This document shows positions 35,819 to 43,020 of a stretch of DNA of 64,000 nucleotides, in pieces (within the stretch, counting starts at the first letter, position 1; every line of letters begins with the position of its first letter). The stretch lies in assembly GCA_028751875.1 (NCBI GenBank), contig CM054155.1:45116959-45180958 (forward strand). The letters are read 5' to 3'. The notes under the pieces were generated by a model. The model was not told the origin of the DNA. It was given only the letters and a program-made list of their open reading frames with translations, and made no database searches. The translations under genes and the position numbers were made by a program. This DNA is from Rapana venosa (lineage: Eukaryota; Mollusca; Gastropoda; Neogastropoda; Muricidae).

Positions 35819-36237
35819 TGTGTATGTATAAAACTCATATTAGCAGTCTTGCCCAAGAGTGCCTGAGAAAGAATTTTTGTATTCATGACTTAAGTTCATG
35901 TGGTGGTAACCTTAGTTTATGTGGTGGTAACTTAGTTTTTGTGGTGGTAACAAGAAGAAACATCTTTATTCAAATTTCTTTTTGGGGGTGGAGTGGGGGT
36001 GGGGGAGCTGTTTGTAAGTTGTGTCTGTCACTAAACTGGGGCTTTTGAGCTGTTGTTGGAATTACCTGTTTGCACCTTTCAGTTTTCTTTACCCGTCAGT
36101 ATTCTGTAATCGGATGAATTTGTCATCAATTTTGTCCTTTTATTTATTTTCAGAATGCTGGGATGTCAGCGATGTTGTCTTCCTTTGTGCCATGTGGAGC
36201 AGATCCAGATGATGACAACGTCTCGGATTCAGACTGA
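14353..36237 (+). CDS. PELP1: PELP1 orthologue, spliced gene (16 supported coding exons)
   Basis: Scaffold of the nucleolar Rix1/PELP1 complex that works with TEX10, WDR18, SENP3 and LAS1L in ITS2 processing and 60S ribosome maturation; vertebrate PELP1 is also a nuclear-receptor coregulator. The exons are 14353-14420, 15419-15524, 16538-16687, 18319-18393, 19912-19965, 20447-20597, 22085-22205, 23007-23094, 24274-24368, 27083-27184, 27982-28135, 29554-29695, 31603-31658, 31966-32163, 33482-34069 and 36154-36237. All have AG/GT borders. Phases match at every junction and the total, 2232 nt, is 744 codons including the stop. The order of segments follows human PELP1 from recall, from its 'SSIKTRFEGL' region through 'ICRTL', 'LLLLPSIHLEALDLL' and 'SSPYTSSR' to the C-terminal 'AAMLADF' motif. 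The RIX1 helical-repeat part fills roughly the first 480 residues. The protein is shorter than the human one (1130 aa) and lacks its long poly-Glu tract. The N-terminal exon is uncertain. Confidence 0.88.
14735..14960 (-). mobile_element. SINE family A1 fragment split by a 67-base C run
   Basis: Reverse-oriented A1 tail (ATTGGAATAAGCACTGATG) and body (AATGGCCTCCTCTTCTAAAA) flank an uninterrupted C67 at 14849-14915. Other copies read CCCACCGG at that point. Confidence 0.55.
14849..14915. repeat. C67 homopolymer
   Basis: Sixty-seven consecutive C. It can form an i-motif, or a G-quadruplex on the other strand. The length may be an assembly estimate. Confidence 0.8.
15103..15360. repeat. Compound (CA)n-(CT)n-(CA)n microsatellite, in PELP1 intron
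   Basis: CA at 15103-15182, CT at 15212-15289 and CA again at 15290-15356, ending 60 bp before the PELP1 exon at 15419. Confidence 0.85.
15419..15524 (+). CDS. PELP1: PELP1 exon, start of RIX1 domain
   Basis: The acceptor CTACCAG follows a pyrimidine-rich stretch and the donor is CCAG|GTAAAC. The exon encodes CQGLLVLQQILGQCSAEMF and on to NLLLQILQ, matching the human 'GLCLLSLLVGESPTELFQQ...IQQVLQ' helix pair in spacing. It is entered in phase 2 and left in phase 0. Confidence 0.85.
16538..16687 (+). CDS. PELP1: PELP1 exon, RIX1 domain
   Basis: Fifty codons (GYASPEQYQVALDIMSTM...LLSLTCK), same length as the human 'TQDPPATMELAVAVLRDLL...LTSLLGL' segment. It starts after GCACCAG and ends AAA|GTGTGT, phase 0 at both ends. 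A second GT two bases downstream would break the frame. Confidence 0.85.
17155..17515 (-). mobile_element. SINE family F, diverged copy, in PELP1 intron
   Basis: ACCACTTCAAGTCACGGCAG, TTTTGCCAGGGACAACTCTA and CTTTTTAGGCAGCATTTGCC in reverse orientation. Confidence 0.55.
17565..17690 (+). mobile_element. SINE family A fragment, in PELP1 intron
   Basis: TCTCCTGGAGTTGGCGTTGA through GCATGCAGAACATGAC is a diverged piece of the family A 5' body. Confidence 0.4.
17795..17895 (+). repeat. Short dispersed repeat H, in PELP1 intron
   Basis: ACCCAGCATGCTTCCTGCTC and GGCCCAAGACACTGTGCGTG resemble 63310-63410 (CCCAGCATGCATCTTGTACC, GAGCCCAAGAGACACGGCCT) and, more weakly, 29290-29400. Confidence 0.4.
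18319..18393 (+). CDS. PELP1: PELP1 exon, RIX1 domain
   Basis: The acceptor TTTTTTCCAACAG is strong and the donor is CAAG|GTGACC. It encodes KTKEAVAVCISSCIMHFPGP and a short tail, matching human 'CEQSALEGMKACMTYFPRAC'. Phase 0 at both ends. Confidence 0.85.
18600..18985 (+). mobile_element. LINE C-terminal fragment
   Basis: Shifted frames read NRLR-FGHVQRKADHHIIKR, GKRPKGRPSKTWA and DDLRERGINKEET...RWRRLIN, the classic C-terminus of endonuclease-type LINEs. It ends in a (GAA)n tail at 18969-18988. Lies in a PELP1 intron, same orientation. Confidence 0.65.
18998..19242 (+). mobile_element. SINE family B, 5' part, in PELP1 intron
   Basis: GGAGTGGTTAAAACCGTTTG, GAGTTTGAATCTC and GCAGATATGCCAGTGCCTTA match family B. 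It runs straight into a family C element. Confidence 0.6.
19243..19548 (+). mobile_element. Interspersed repeat family C, in PELP1 intron
   Basis: Consensus landmarks: GGGGGCCTGTCAGTATAAAT, AGCATCCCCACCTTCTAGAA, a T-rich middle, and ATTTTTGCTCATATGACAGA, then CAATAGTTGCTGTCTGAGC and a GAAGAAG tail. Confidence 0.6.
19569..19716. repeat. Minisatellite, 36-bp unit, 4 copies, in PELP1 intron
   Basis: TACCCTGTATAGCATCCTGT plus GCAATAAAATGAGCTA repeats at 36-bp spacing between family C and the tail of a family B SINE (about 19700-19810). Confidence 0.7.
19912..19965 (+). CDS. PELP1: PELP1 exon, RIX1 domain
   Basis: Eighteen codons (SKIEAMVMEELDNPFPPK) between GGTACAG and CTAAG|GTGAGG. It sits where human PELP1 has 'GKLASFFLSRVDALSPQ'. 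Phase 0 at both ends. Confidence 0.8.
20447..20597 (+). CDS. PELP1: PELP1 exon, RIX1 domain
   Basis: Follows CTGTCACAG and ends TCAG|GTTAGT in phase 1. It encodes EEYIRCYVLLARCEMGCHRD, then a helix ending LSKLYAGLES, equivalent to the human segment ending 'HTLLGALYEGAE'. Confidence 0.88.
21745..21957 (+). mobile_element. SINE family A, 5' half, in PELP1 intron
   Basis: Head AATAGCGTAGCGGTTACAGC, B-box-like region and body to AGAACATCTTGTGCACATAC; the tail is absent. Confidence 0.6.
22085..22205 (+). CDS. PELP1: PELP1 exon
   Basis: Begins after GTTCAG inside a GT-rich tract and ends CTGAG|GTGACT in phase 2. It encodes GEEDGDDEFFVLPIPN, then LVRRFCTLCTCLGTLLR, matching human 'SEDGDAHVLLQLRQRFSGLARCLGLML'. 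Confidence 0.87.
22330..22510 (-). mobile_element. LINE C-terminal fragment
   Basis: The minus frame reads GRPAVSVIGNITKSCGKRIH then RASKDRSKWRRIM, matching the usual C-terminal 'GRP...IGN...A..R..WR' pattern. Antisense inside a PELP1 intron. Confidence 0.55.
22775..22985 (-). mobile_element. Interspersed repeat family C, partial, in PELP1 intron
   Basis: GGAAATTTCTAGCACAAAAT and TTCTAGAAGGCGGGGATGTT in reverse orientation. Confidence 0.5.
23007..23094 (+). CDS. PELP1: PELP1 exon
   Basis: Acceptor TGCTTTGCAG, donor GCTG|GTCTGT. It encodes EPFPTWVRLNPSGLLQLICR and TLAVQTDML, aligned to human 'FGAPVSVPVQEILDFICRTLSV'. It is entered in phase 2 and left in phase 0. Confidence 0.87.
23675..24006 (+). 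mobile_element. Interspersed repeat family C, full copy, in PELP1 intron
   Basis: GGGGATGCCAGGGGCCTGTC through GGGCCTGACTTGTCAGGCGC to CATTAGTTGCTGTCTGAGCG and (GAA)n. Confidence 0.65.
24204..24267. repeat. (GT)n abutting a PELP1 acceptor
   Basis: A GT run with one GG interruption ends 6 bp before the exon at 24274, replacing a normal pyrimidine tract. Confidence 0.8.
24274..24368 (+). CDS. PELP1: PELP1 exon, NUC202-type region
   Basis: Lies directly after a 60-bp GT microsatellite that abuts the acceptor GGTTCCAG. It encodes KAKGSTDHMLLLTYLPLMYS, then SVFNLLTHLIV, matching human 'HGDGPLRLLLLPSIHLEALDLLSALI'. It ends TCTG|GTAATA in phase 2. Confidence 0.87.
24597..24775 (-). mobile_element. 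SINE family A1 fragment, in PELP1 intron
   Basis: GGATAATGGAATAAGCACTC followed by the A1 body, minus orientation. Confidence 0.6.
24806..25578. repeat. Minisatellite, 55-bp unit, about 14 copies, in PELP1 intron
   Basis: The unit holds GGCTGTAACCAGTGTCATTC and TTCGTTAATTGTTATGATCT. Most units are identical, pointing to recent homogenisation. Confidence 0.85.
25725..25800 (-). mobile_element. SINE family A2 tail fragment
   Basis: GAAGGTAGCCACATTCTGAC and TCTAAACACGACACC are the reverse complement of the A2 tail. Confidence 0.5.
25825..25874. repeat. G-run (36 + 11) upstream of a SINE
   Basis: Poly-G interrupted once by TGA; quadruplex-prone. Confidence 0.75.
25868..26285 (+). mobile_element. 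SINE family A2, full copy, in PELP1 intron
   Basis: The head and 5' body are those of family A, but the tail differs: CACACAGGTGTTGTGTTTAG, then AATGCAGCTACCTT and GAGCCTCAGAGCTCTAGCC. Confidence 0.65.
26427..27082. repeat. Minisatellite, 44-bp unit, 15 copies, each with a 3' splice site
   Basis: The unit holds TATAGCAGTTAACTGGTGGT and GTGTGGGTTTTGTTCCAGCGG. CCAG occurs near 26470, 26515, 26559, 26603, 26647, 26691, 26734, 26779, 26822, 26866, 26910, 26954, 26994, 27038 and 27082. The last is the acceptor of the PELP1 exon at 27083. Confidence 0.85.
27083..27184 (+). CDS. PELP1: PELP1 exon behind a splice-site minisatellite
   Basis: Encodes GKMLLVANGDMLVSLCVQCL and ASMTVSKAGCMPYR, matching human 'RLLRFGILIGRLLPQVLNSW...ERPYSTVR'. 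Its acceptor TTTTGTTCCAG|CGG is the last of about 15 tandem near-identical copies. Donor TACAG|GTAACT, phase 2. Confidence 0.87.
27982..28135 (+). CDS. PELP1: PELP1 exon
   Basis: Begins after TTGTCTCAG; encodes KVRQQVYHTLQTWLQVAG and on to QPEALL, aligned to human 'RTKVYAILELWVQVCGASAG'. Ends CTG|GTAAGT in phase 0. The intron right after it carries a SINE 3' part. Confidence 0.88.
28150..28375 (+). mobile_element. SINE family A1, 3' part, in PELP1 intron
   Basis: Begins inside the body (TCCTTCGGATGAGACTATAA) 15 bp after the exon donor and runs to the A-rich tail. Confidence 0.65.
29554..29695 (+). CDS. PELP1: PELP1 exon with nuclear localisation signal
   Basis: Follows TTGTTCCCCAG. A basic cluster KPPPRKKRRKSQ early in the exon is a likely nuclear/nucleolar localisation signal. 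The rest (NVHALLPAADDLVLAGLT) aligns with human 'NSDVCAAALRGLSRTILM'. Ends ACAA|GTGAGT in phase 1. Confidence 0.85.
30288..31565. repeat. Minisatellite, 33-bp unit, about 38 copies, in PELP1 intron
   Basis: The unit holds GTATGGATGTCACTGCTATG and TATGGGTGGTGGT. The outer copies are uniform and the central ones (30640-31380) carry indels. Because 33 is divisible by 3, long spurious frames arise on both strands. Confidence 0.85.
31603..31658 (+). CDS. PELP1: PELP1 exon
   Basis: Short exon after TTTTGTCCACAG encoding LTQLIKSSAVFMEEQFFK and ending AAA|GTGAGT. It lies immediately 3' of the 33-bp minisatellite and restores phase 0. Confidence 0.83.
31966..32163 (+). CDS. PELP1: PELP1 exon
   Basis: Sixty-six codons (SVKDRVCSLVNEVQRNPLPP..., then MDTQFV). 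The segment PYTTSPSCGQALYAVLM matches human 'PYTSSRCRRELYCLLL'. Acceptor AATGTGCAG, donor GTG|GTAAGA, phase 0 at both ends. A long CT microsatellite starts 30 bp into the following intron. Confidence 0.88.
32192..32390. repeat. (CT)n tract in PELP1 intron
   Basis: Imperfect CT/CCT repeat of about 190 bp, 30 bp after a PELP1 donor. Confidence 0.8.
32385..32482 (+). mobile_element. SINE family A1, 3' end fragment
   Basis: CAAAACTACATACACACGGG to TATTCCACTATCCTC, joined to a CT microsatellite in a PELP1 intron. Confidence 0.55.
33338..33392. repeat. (CA)n microsatellite in PELP1 intron
   Basis: Pure CA run, 90 bp before the large PELP1 exon at 33482. Confidence 0.75.
33482..34069 (+). CDS. PELP1: PELP1 large acidic/serine-rich exon
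   Basis: Acceptor GACAG, then 196 codons. The start VAKTCREALAVCQTLIHPRT matches human 'FCSEALVTCAALTHPRVPPL'. After that comes a low-complexity Ser/Glu/Asp-rich tail (SESESDCTEDSESESFP, EVEGVETPFSD). It replaces the proline-rich and poly-Glu regions of vertebrate PELP1 and is probably the histone-binding acidic segment. Donor ACACG|GTAAGG. Confidence 0.87.
34622..35212. repeat. Minisatellite, 53-bp unit, about 11 copies, in last PELP1 intron
   Basis: The unit holds CTGATAGTAACTGTGCTGTC, ATCCCAGCTTTACAGTTCC and ATAAATTCTGTGTG. CATCCCAGCTTTACAG resembles a 3' splice site. Confidence 0.8.
35766..35823. repeat. (GT)n microsatellite in last PELP1 intron
   Basis: GT run followed by a short duplication of TTGCCCAAGAGT...GAGAAAG (35703 and 35850). 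Confidence 0.7.
36154..36237 (+). CDS. PELP1: PELP1 terminal exon
   Basis: Acceptor TATTTTCAG. It encodes NAGMSAMLSSFVPCGADPDD, then DNVSDSD and TGA. The MSAMLSSF...DPDDD end matches the human C-terminus 'AAMLADFIDCPPDDEK', an otherwise isolated conserved motif. Confidence 0.87.
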   Translation, partial: NAGMSAMLSSFVPCGADPDDDNVSDSD

Positions 36238-36521
36238 CCAAAGTCTGTTATTTCGAAAACTGTTTTCCTGAGTGACCATGGTAGTTCCACTTCAAACTGA
36301 TAATGTATTTCTTTGATGTGTATTTACGGACAACAGTATGTTTTCTGTGATATTTTCTGGGGGGGATGACCAAAACTCAGATGTTGACTTAGAACAGTAT
36401 GGTTGTTTTTTTTAAAATATTTTTTTTTATCATCAATTCACTTTTTCTTCATTTGTTCCTGGTTTCATGAAGAATATTAATTGTGGTTTTGAAAGGAAAT
36501 TCTTAGGTCATGAAGCTATCG

Positions 36522-36527
36522 AATAAA
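36522..36527 (+). terminator. PELP1 polyadenylation signal candidate
   Basis: AATAAA 285 bp after the PELP1 stop codon. It is followed by T-rich sequence and a second AATAAA-like element near 36780. Confidence 0.5.
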
Positions 36528-36599
36528 GGATTGCTTATTTTCAGCTTGTATTCAAGATTTGTTTAAATCACAGTTATTAAGTATGTGTACTTGCAAAGT

Positions 36600-36933
36600 T
36601 GTGATTTCAACAGAAAGTTAGTAATCCTTAACAATCTCTTACAGTCTCATACTTACAGAAAGTATGAAAAAAGAACATTTTATTTTGGAAATGCTCATCC
36701 ATGAGCCTACAAAAAGTGCTTTGTGTCTCTCTCTTTTTTTTCCTTTTCTTTCTCATGTCTAACTGTTTCAATGATTTCAAATAAACTGATTGTGTGGAAA
36801 GTGAAGTTTCAGTCAACTGAAAACGAGTCGGTTTGTGTGTGAGTGTGCCCAAGAAAAAGATATTTTCATGCTTTTAAATGTCTCTTTAACTGCCGTTCAC
36901 TCTAATCTTGGTCACATCCTTTCTCTCTCCTTG

Positions 36934-36985
<52 letters not shown>

Positions 36986-37689
36986 TGCTCTCTCTGAAGA
37001 TGAAATGTCTCTCATTGCCAAAATGTCTGGAAAATGCAATATTTTGTCTTTTAATTATGCTTACAAACATTTATGCGTTCATTGGGAAACGAGTTTCCCT
37101 AGACAGTAGTTTGTATTTCCTATCTGTATAGTCACTTTAATGTTCTAAGCTGACAATGGCACTGTTTACTGAACTTGTGTGCTTGTGATGCTGCATAAGG
37201 AGACAAAAGAGTTGACAGTATTGTGTTACAAGTAGCAAACAAAGCAGTAACATATAGACAGACAGCTAACTGTACTACTGAAGCAGACAAAGCATGCTTG
37301 TACTCACAGATTTGACTGCCTTTCATGTTGCTGTCGTGTACTGATGAAATACCTGAATCACACAAGATATGTCCCTGTGTCCTGGCTGTCACCATGTAAT
37401 CCCATCAAAGCACAAGAGTATTCCAAAATGTCAAGTCTGTTTCTAAACAGTTGCACTGAAAAAGTTGATATGACGATCACGAAAGCCAAGACTGAAGTAA
37501 ACACATTACTCTTCTACCTTGTTCGTACATGTGGAGTGTGTGTTTTATGAGAGTCACCCACTTGTCACAAATTTGTCACAGAAAGGTAATACAGGTGTGA
37601 AAAACTTTGGAACAGGGAGGTAATTTCTCCTCGTCTAAATCACCTTCACTATCTCTGTTCTGATAAATCAGTGCTGGCAAGTTTGATGT
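36600..37689. other. Intergenic, no gene recognised
   Basis: Downstream of PELP1. CT tract at 36941-36990; short unrelated frames only. Confidence 0.45.
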
Positions 37690-37776
37690 TTATTCTTCAA
37701 TAAGTTTAAACATATCAAAATCATCATGACTGTTTTCATCAACTGTGTGGCCAGAAAACTCATCCGCATCATCTTC
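37690..37776 (-). CDS. Possible terminal exon, acidic C-terminus
   Basis: A 35-nt pyrimidine tract on the minus strand precedes CTGAG|GAAGATGATGCG. The frame reads EDDADEFSGHTVDENSHDDF, then DMFKLIEE and TAA. Unrecognised; acidic piggyBac-like N-termini look similar, so a transposon relic is possible. Confidence 0.2.
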   Translation of the reverse strand, partial: EDDADEFSGHTVDENSHDDFDMFKLIEE

Positions 37777-38939
37777 CTCAGTTTTGTGAGTAAGAATGAG
37801 AGAGAACAGAGGGGGAAGAGGGCTTGTTTTTTTTGTGTTTTTTTTTAAAGAGAAAAAATTCTTCTTAGTGACTGGAAGGAGACTAGGCTAATGAAAAGAA
37901 CATGTGAAGCCAGCCATCGCAGGTCCAATATAGTATACAGGAAATGATTGATTAATAGCATCCACTCACTTTCCACAACTTTCTCATGCAACAGGGAAAG
38001 TGTTTACCTTTCATAAACATAGCCAGGTGTCATCTGTCCATCATGGGCAAGACAGGCGTCTGAGCAACCGTCCAACAGCAATTTGATGCTGGGTGGGTGT
38101 GTATAAACGCTGGGGGCCTATCCTGTTTCTGATGTACTGTTGATCGAGTAAATCAGCCAGCTGGCCTGACAGAAGACCTGTGTGCTCCCGACAAAAGCAT
38201 CTAGTTGGAGCCTGCCTGAAAGATTGTCAACTTTGATGTTTTCCTGGACGAAAGAGTCAATCCTTTGATTCAGCAAGTCAGTCCTTTTAGAACATCATCA
38301 GGTCCTTTTCATTTCTGAGAGGTACTTACAAGTCCTGTTGAAGCAAGCAAAAAGGCCAGAAACAAACGTTTTCCTCCTTGCTAAGTAGTCGGCAGAGAAG
38401 TCCACTGCTAGAGCAGACAAATGTACATTCTATCCTGGCTTTTCCTAGTTCAACACTCAGTCCAGACCGAGTTCCAATGCTGACATCATAAGATGGTTTT
38501 TGACGATATCACTGCACATTACACACTCTGCTGGCAGGAATTTTATGTAATGTGTGAAAAAGATGATTTCTTGATTTGAAAAAAAAAGAGCTCTAGGCCT
38601 ATAATGTGGGAGTTTGCAAATTTGCGGTGCCAATCCGTAACTTTGGTAGGCTATATGAAGCATGTCTCAGCATTGAAGTTAATTTTTTTAAACTGATCTT
38701 CACTTTTTTTGGTCTGTGTCTTTATTAGACATGTGTAGGCAGAACAGGATAATTTTCATTTAAATGCACTATAAATCAAAATGCCAAGGAAATGTTCTTT
38801 CTTAGAATAGATACCTGGTTGACTGCTAAGTATTACTATGAGTGGGTGAGAGAAGATAGATGTAGGCTAGATCTGAAAAGCATGTTGTTGGGTGCCCTTT
38901 TTTGTGGTGTCATTAAAGCTTACATTTATGGGCAAAAGT

Positions 38940-40410
38940 GTTCTCAGGCAGCAGTCCAAGACTGAGAGACATCGGAAAAATGAGAAACAGATCAAGACAG
39001 ACAGCAGATGCAATGTGACTGATTAAAAACAAATTCTCCCTCTGCAACGGTTTCTATGAAAAGTAAATCTAGTTTGCCAAGTACTGTCACTTCCAGTGCC
39101 TGTAGCAGCGCTAGTACTAGCAGTGCCTAGTAAACTTGCGTCATCTCAAGACTCTGTAAATCAGCCATGGCAATCAAAGATTAAACCCGCAAGTGATGCT
39201 GACAACCATCAGTCATGTAGGCATTTTAAAAAAACAGTTGTTGACTGCCGCTGCAGCTACAGATTGTCTGAGCAGGGTGGAAAACTCTTAAGACTTTCTG
39301 CATGTTGTGATGTTCAAGGTATTCCATAGCCAGGACGGCAACGGTCCTTTAAAACTGACTAGGTCCTTGGAAGTCCTTTAGAGGTCCTTTATTCCTTTTT
39401 TCTTTTTTGCTTCATGCCCTGCACCGGGAACCCAGGACTCACAATCATCACACCGGAGAATCATCGTGACTTGTGTTTTCAAGCACCTCGCCATGTAGGC
39501 AGTCCTATTCCTTCAATGAATTTTGCAACTTTAGAAACAGATTGAGGAAAGCTATGTGCTGATGGCACTGCAGTCTACCACTGAGCTTGAGTTATGAAGG
39601 CAGCTACAGACTGGCATGCTGCAGTTAGAAAGATGGGAGCAGAGCTGGAGCAGGGTCTGATTTCCACACATGGACCATGACTGAGCTGTAACATCTCTGC
39701 TTCTGTCATCTCTGCCATCTGAGACACTGACATTCAATATTTTACAAGAGTTCATGTGACCAGCTGCCATTTGACTTCAACCCCTTAGGTTCAGGAAGTC
39801 TTGGGTTTGAATCTGGGCAGCGGCATCTGGTGAATTAAGGAGAGGACCAGGCTGGCAGTGTGCTTCCTACCCAATAAGGGAGAAGAGAGGTGTGATGAAC
39901 TGAAGTCAATATGAAATTTGTCCTAGCCCTCCTCAGCCATTGAAGAGCTAGAGGCCATTCCCAGAACCTGTTTGAAAGAATCCAGCATGAACCAAAGCAG
40001 AAGTGTCTGTTCCAGCCGTAGTTTTGCAGAACTTTGCATCCCATGACTTGTCTGCCCAGTGAATTCCAGGACACTGGAAATAAAAAACAAAAAGTGTGCA
40101 GACTGGCAAGGGAGAGAGATCGACAGAATCCAAAAGACAAAGCAGATCTCTGCACTAAAGAGATAGCCATCACCAAAGATCTCTCCCTAGAGAAACAGAA
40201 GCAGCAACACCCTGAACTTCAACCAGGTCGACTGCTGTTACAGAGTAGAGCAGAGCAGACGAGGCTTTTTCTTCAGGCTGGTTTAAAGAAACTTGAAGCT
40301 GATTTACTTGATGAAATCAGAATGGCAGAACTACATAAAGAAGACATAACTGCTGAGCACTTGTTGCAATACTGTCAGCTCCAAGGCTCTGATTGGCTGC
40401 TGACTTGATT
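38940..40410 (+). pseudogene. Decayed coding relic or orphan terminal exon
   Basis: Coding-like fragments follow one another in shifted frames: QQSKTERHRKNEKQIKTDSR (about 38950-39030), a Ser-rich MKSKSSLPSTVTSSACSSAS (39058), then KLASSQDSVNQPWQSKIKPA, and finally 40080-40408 (KQKVCRLARERDRQNP..., QPGRLLLQSRAEQ, LKKLEADLLDEIRMAELHKE, ending SDWLLT). An AATAAA lies at 40607. Charged helical composition, no family recognised. A SINE fragment sits inside. It may be a dead retrocopy, or the last part may be a real terminal exon. Confidence 0.3.
39765..39845 (+). mobile_element. SINE family B, short fragment
   Basis: TTTGACTTCAACCCCTTAGG and GGGTTTGAATCTGGGCAGCG correspond to the family B B-box region. 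Confidence 0.4.
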
Positions 40411-40609
40411 GAAACTTTTTTTCTCGATTGACTTAATGAAACTAGCATTAGGGGTGGGGGGTAGCCTAGAATGGGAAAAAAAATCCTCAGAAACTGAGGG
40501 TTGAGCTTGCGGACTATCTTTAGACCTATACTTTTTGGCATCTTTCCTTCTGTTTTTCTTTTATTATGACTCTTATATTCATACCGCACATACTAAATCA
40601 TCCACAGAA

Positions 40610-41224
40610 ATAAAAGCCATTTTTGGTGAAAGATTAGCCTCTGACTCAAAACTCATAGTATGATTTTGCCCAAATTTGGTAAGTTTGAAAAACTTTTTCA
40701 TTTTTCAGCAAAAACTGTACCCCAAGCAATCACCATTTGAAGATCTTTTCCATCTTTCTTGTGACTACCTAGTATTACTCTATGTTCTCAATCCCAAAAA
40801 CAAGTACACACTGCATTTTTTTCTTACTTAAAACAATCTGTGAAAATCACCTTTTTTTTTTTTAATTAAAATTTTTATTTTCTAACTAGCACTCTATAGA
40901 ACCCAATTGGAACCGTGAGTTGGGAAACCATCACATACGCAAAATCGGGGGGGGGGGGGGGGGGCTCCTTTCTGCTCAGTCTGATCCAAGACTGGACCAA
41001 ACTGTTCCAGTAAGATGCGGTAGCAGACACTCTTTGACTCCAACAGCTCAAGAGACAGGTGTTTTGGAGCTTGGTAAGAGGAGTATAGAGTTAGGCTAGA
41101 GGTCTAGATGTTTTGTTTTCCCATGTCTCCCCCCCCCCCCCCCAGGGGTTAAGGGTGTACATTTGTTTGTTATTCTTTTGTGTGTATGACTCTGTGTGTG
41201 TTGGTGGACAATTTTTGTGTGTGG
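40610..41224. other. Intergenic, no gene recognised
   Basis: G run at 40947-40963 and C run at 41128-41143; otherwise AT-rich. Confidence 0.5.
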
Positions 41225-41352
41225 CTTTTTTTGTTCTTTTGTTGCTTGGCTAGAGCTCCAAGGTTCCACCTATGGGGATTTTTTTTTGAAAATGAAGGTA
41301 GCCACATTCCAACTTCAGAGATGATGTCTAAACACGACACCAGCGTGCATGT
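41225..41352 (-). mobile_element. SINE family A2 tail fragment
   Basis: TGAAGGTAGCCACATTCCAA and TCTAAACACGACACCAGCG, plus TAGAGCTCCAAGG, form the reverse-oriented A2 3' end. Confidence 0.5.
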
Positions 41353-41960
41353 ATTTAAAAAAAAAAAAGAGTTCTGTGTCAAACATTCTAACCATGTGCT
41401 TGTTTTTATCATGCTTTTATATGGTGTTGCCTATACGGTTTATCATCGTTATTATTATCATTATCTTTTCTAACTTTGAGTTCATTCTAATTTTTGTTTT
41501 GTTTTTGTGGTCATATTGCTATGCTCGATATTGAATCATAGAAAAACAATTCTTTAAGGCCTCCTATCATTTTACTTTTTTTTCTTTCTTTTTATTTTTA
41601 CCATTATTTACTTCATACAGTATTTCGCTATATTTTTACATATAGTCTTACATTAAATAACTATATACCTTGCAAACATTTTATCTTTATTTTGATACAC
41701 GAAAGAAAAAAGTTTGGCTATCAAATCTTTAAACAAGTGAACAAAAAATGTAGACCTCTACATGCACCCTGTGAAAACATAAAATTTGAACAAAAGGGGG
41801 GAAAAGACATATATATGTGCACACTGTCATTTATATTGTTCAGTGATAATAACATGAAACTCTACAGTGATTGTTTTTATAGCCGGGGATGAGCACAGAA
41901 CTATGGTATATCCTCGATAAGTTACAAGAACCGAAATCCTGTTGGGCTTGTCGGTATAGA

Positions 41961-42005
41961 CTAGTGCGCATGCGCAGGAAATGAAATGGGCTTGCACGTC
42001 ACGGC
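41961..42005. promoter_or_regulatory. NRF1 palindrome with adjacent ETS and CRE-like sites
   Basis: A perfect TGCGCATGCGCA (41965-41976) is followed at once by CAGGAAATG and, 20 bp on, by CACGTCACGG (CRE half-site on the other strand). This cluster characterises CpG-type housekeeping promoters. No recognisable first exon lies on either side. Confidence 0.45.
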
Positions 42006-42810
42006 AGTCCTGATACAACCGTGTTTACATTACTGCAGCTTGCTCGTGACATATTCTAGTGAGACAAGTAACCACAGCATTTATAGTTTGTAGCAGTAGG
42101 CCTAGCCTACTATGTAAGTAAATGTGTGCTCGATGTCTTCCATCTAGAAGTACACAGAAATAAGGGAGGCTACTATGTATCGCCAGCGTTTGTGTGAGTA
42201 GTTTTTCCTTCTTAAAATACTTTCTTGATTTAAATAAGTCGTTTTATTCCGTAAAGGTTACAAAAATATCTTTTAAAATATGAAATTAAATTTAATTTAT
42301 GTTGATAAGAAATATGTTACAAATATAGGTTACAAGATTATGTAAATTAAGTGTTTATATATTTTATAAAATACATACTTTTTAGTAACCTTTAAGTAAG
42401 TTTGTTTGTTTAATATATATCTAACGTTGTTACGTATATTGGTTGACAATAATTGCTATGGGCTGTAACTATCGCTAATCCTTATGGATGTGCGGAGTTA
42501 CGCTTATTATAATTTCTGACCGGTTCACCCTCATGGGTCTCCGGTGAATAGTTCAAATCATAGCAGATCTGAATTGGTTGGTTAGTCTAGGGTCTAATGT
42601 CCCTTTACAATCGTAGGCCTAGTTTGAAAAAAAAATAAAGTAGAACAAAGTGAAACTAGGCTAGGCTTAGCCTAGAAGGCTATTGGGCATGACTGTGTGT
42701 ACGCACACATGCCCGTGTGTGTGTGTGTGTGCACGTGCTTTAGGCCCCTAATCCACTTAGTCTTTAAATACAGCAACATATTAGAATCATCAGGCAGACA
42801 CTAGGCCTGT

Positions 42811-43000
42811 CACTGAGTGGTTAAGGCCATTTGATATAAGTCAATGGTGGGGATTTTTATGATCTCCTAAGACAACTTGCAGTGCTGACCTGCCAGTGAT
42901 TTACTTTTCTTCATGATCTTCATCAAATATGCATGTTAAAGATCCTGTAATTCATGTCAGCATTCTGGGGGTTATGAAGATATACCCAGCACACATCCTG
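42811..43000 (+). mobile_element. SINE family B, fragment
   Basis: CACTGAGTGGTTAAGGCCAT, CAGTGCTGACCTGCCAGTGA and GTTAAAGATCCTGTAATTC. Confidence 0.5.
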
Positions 43001-43020
43001 TAAAAAACCCCATAACACCC

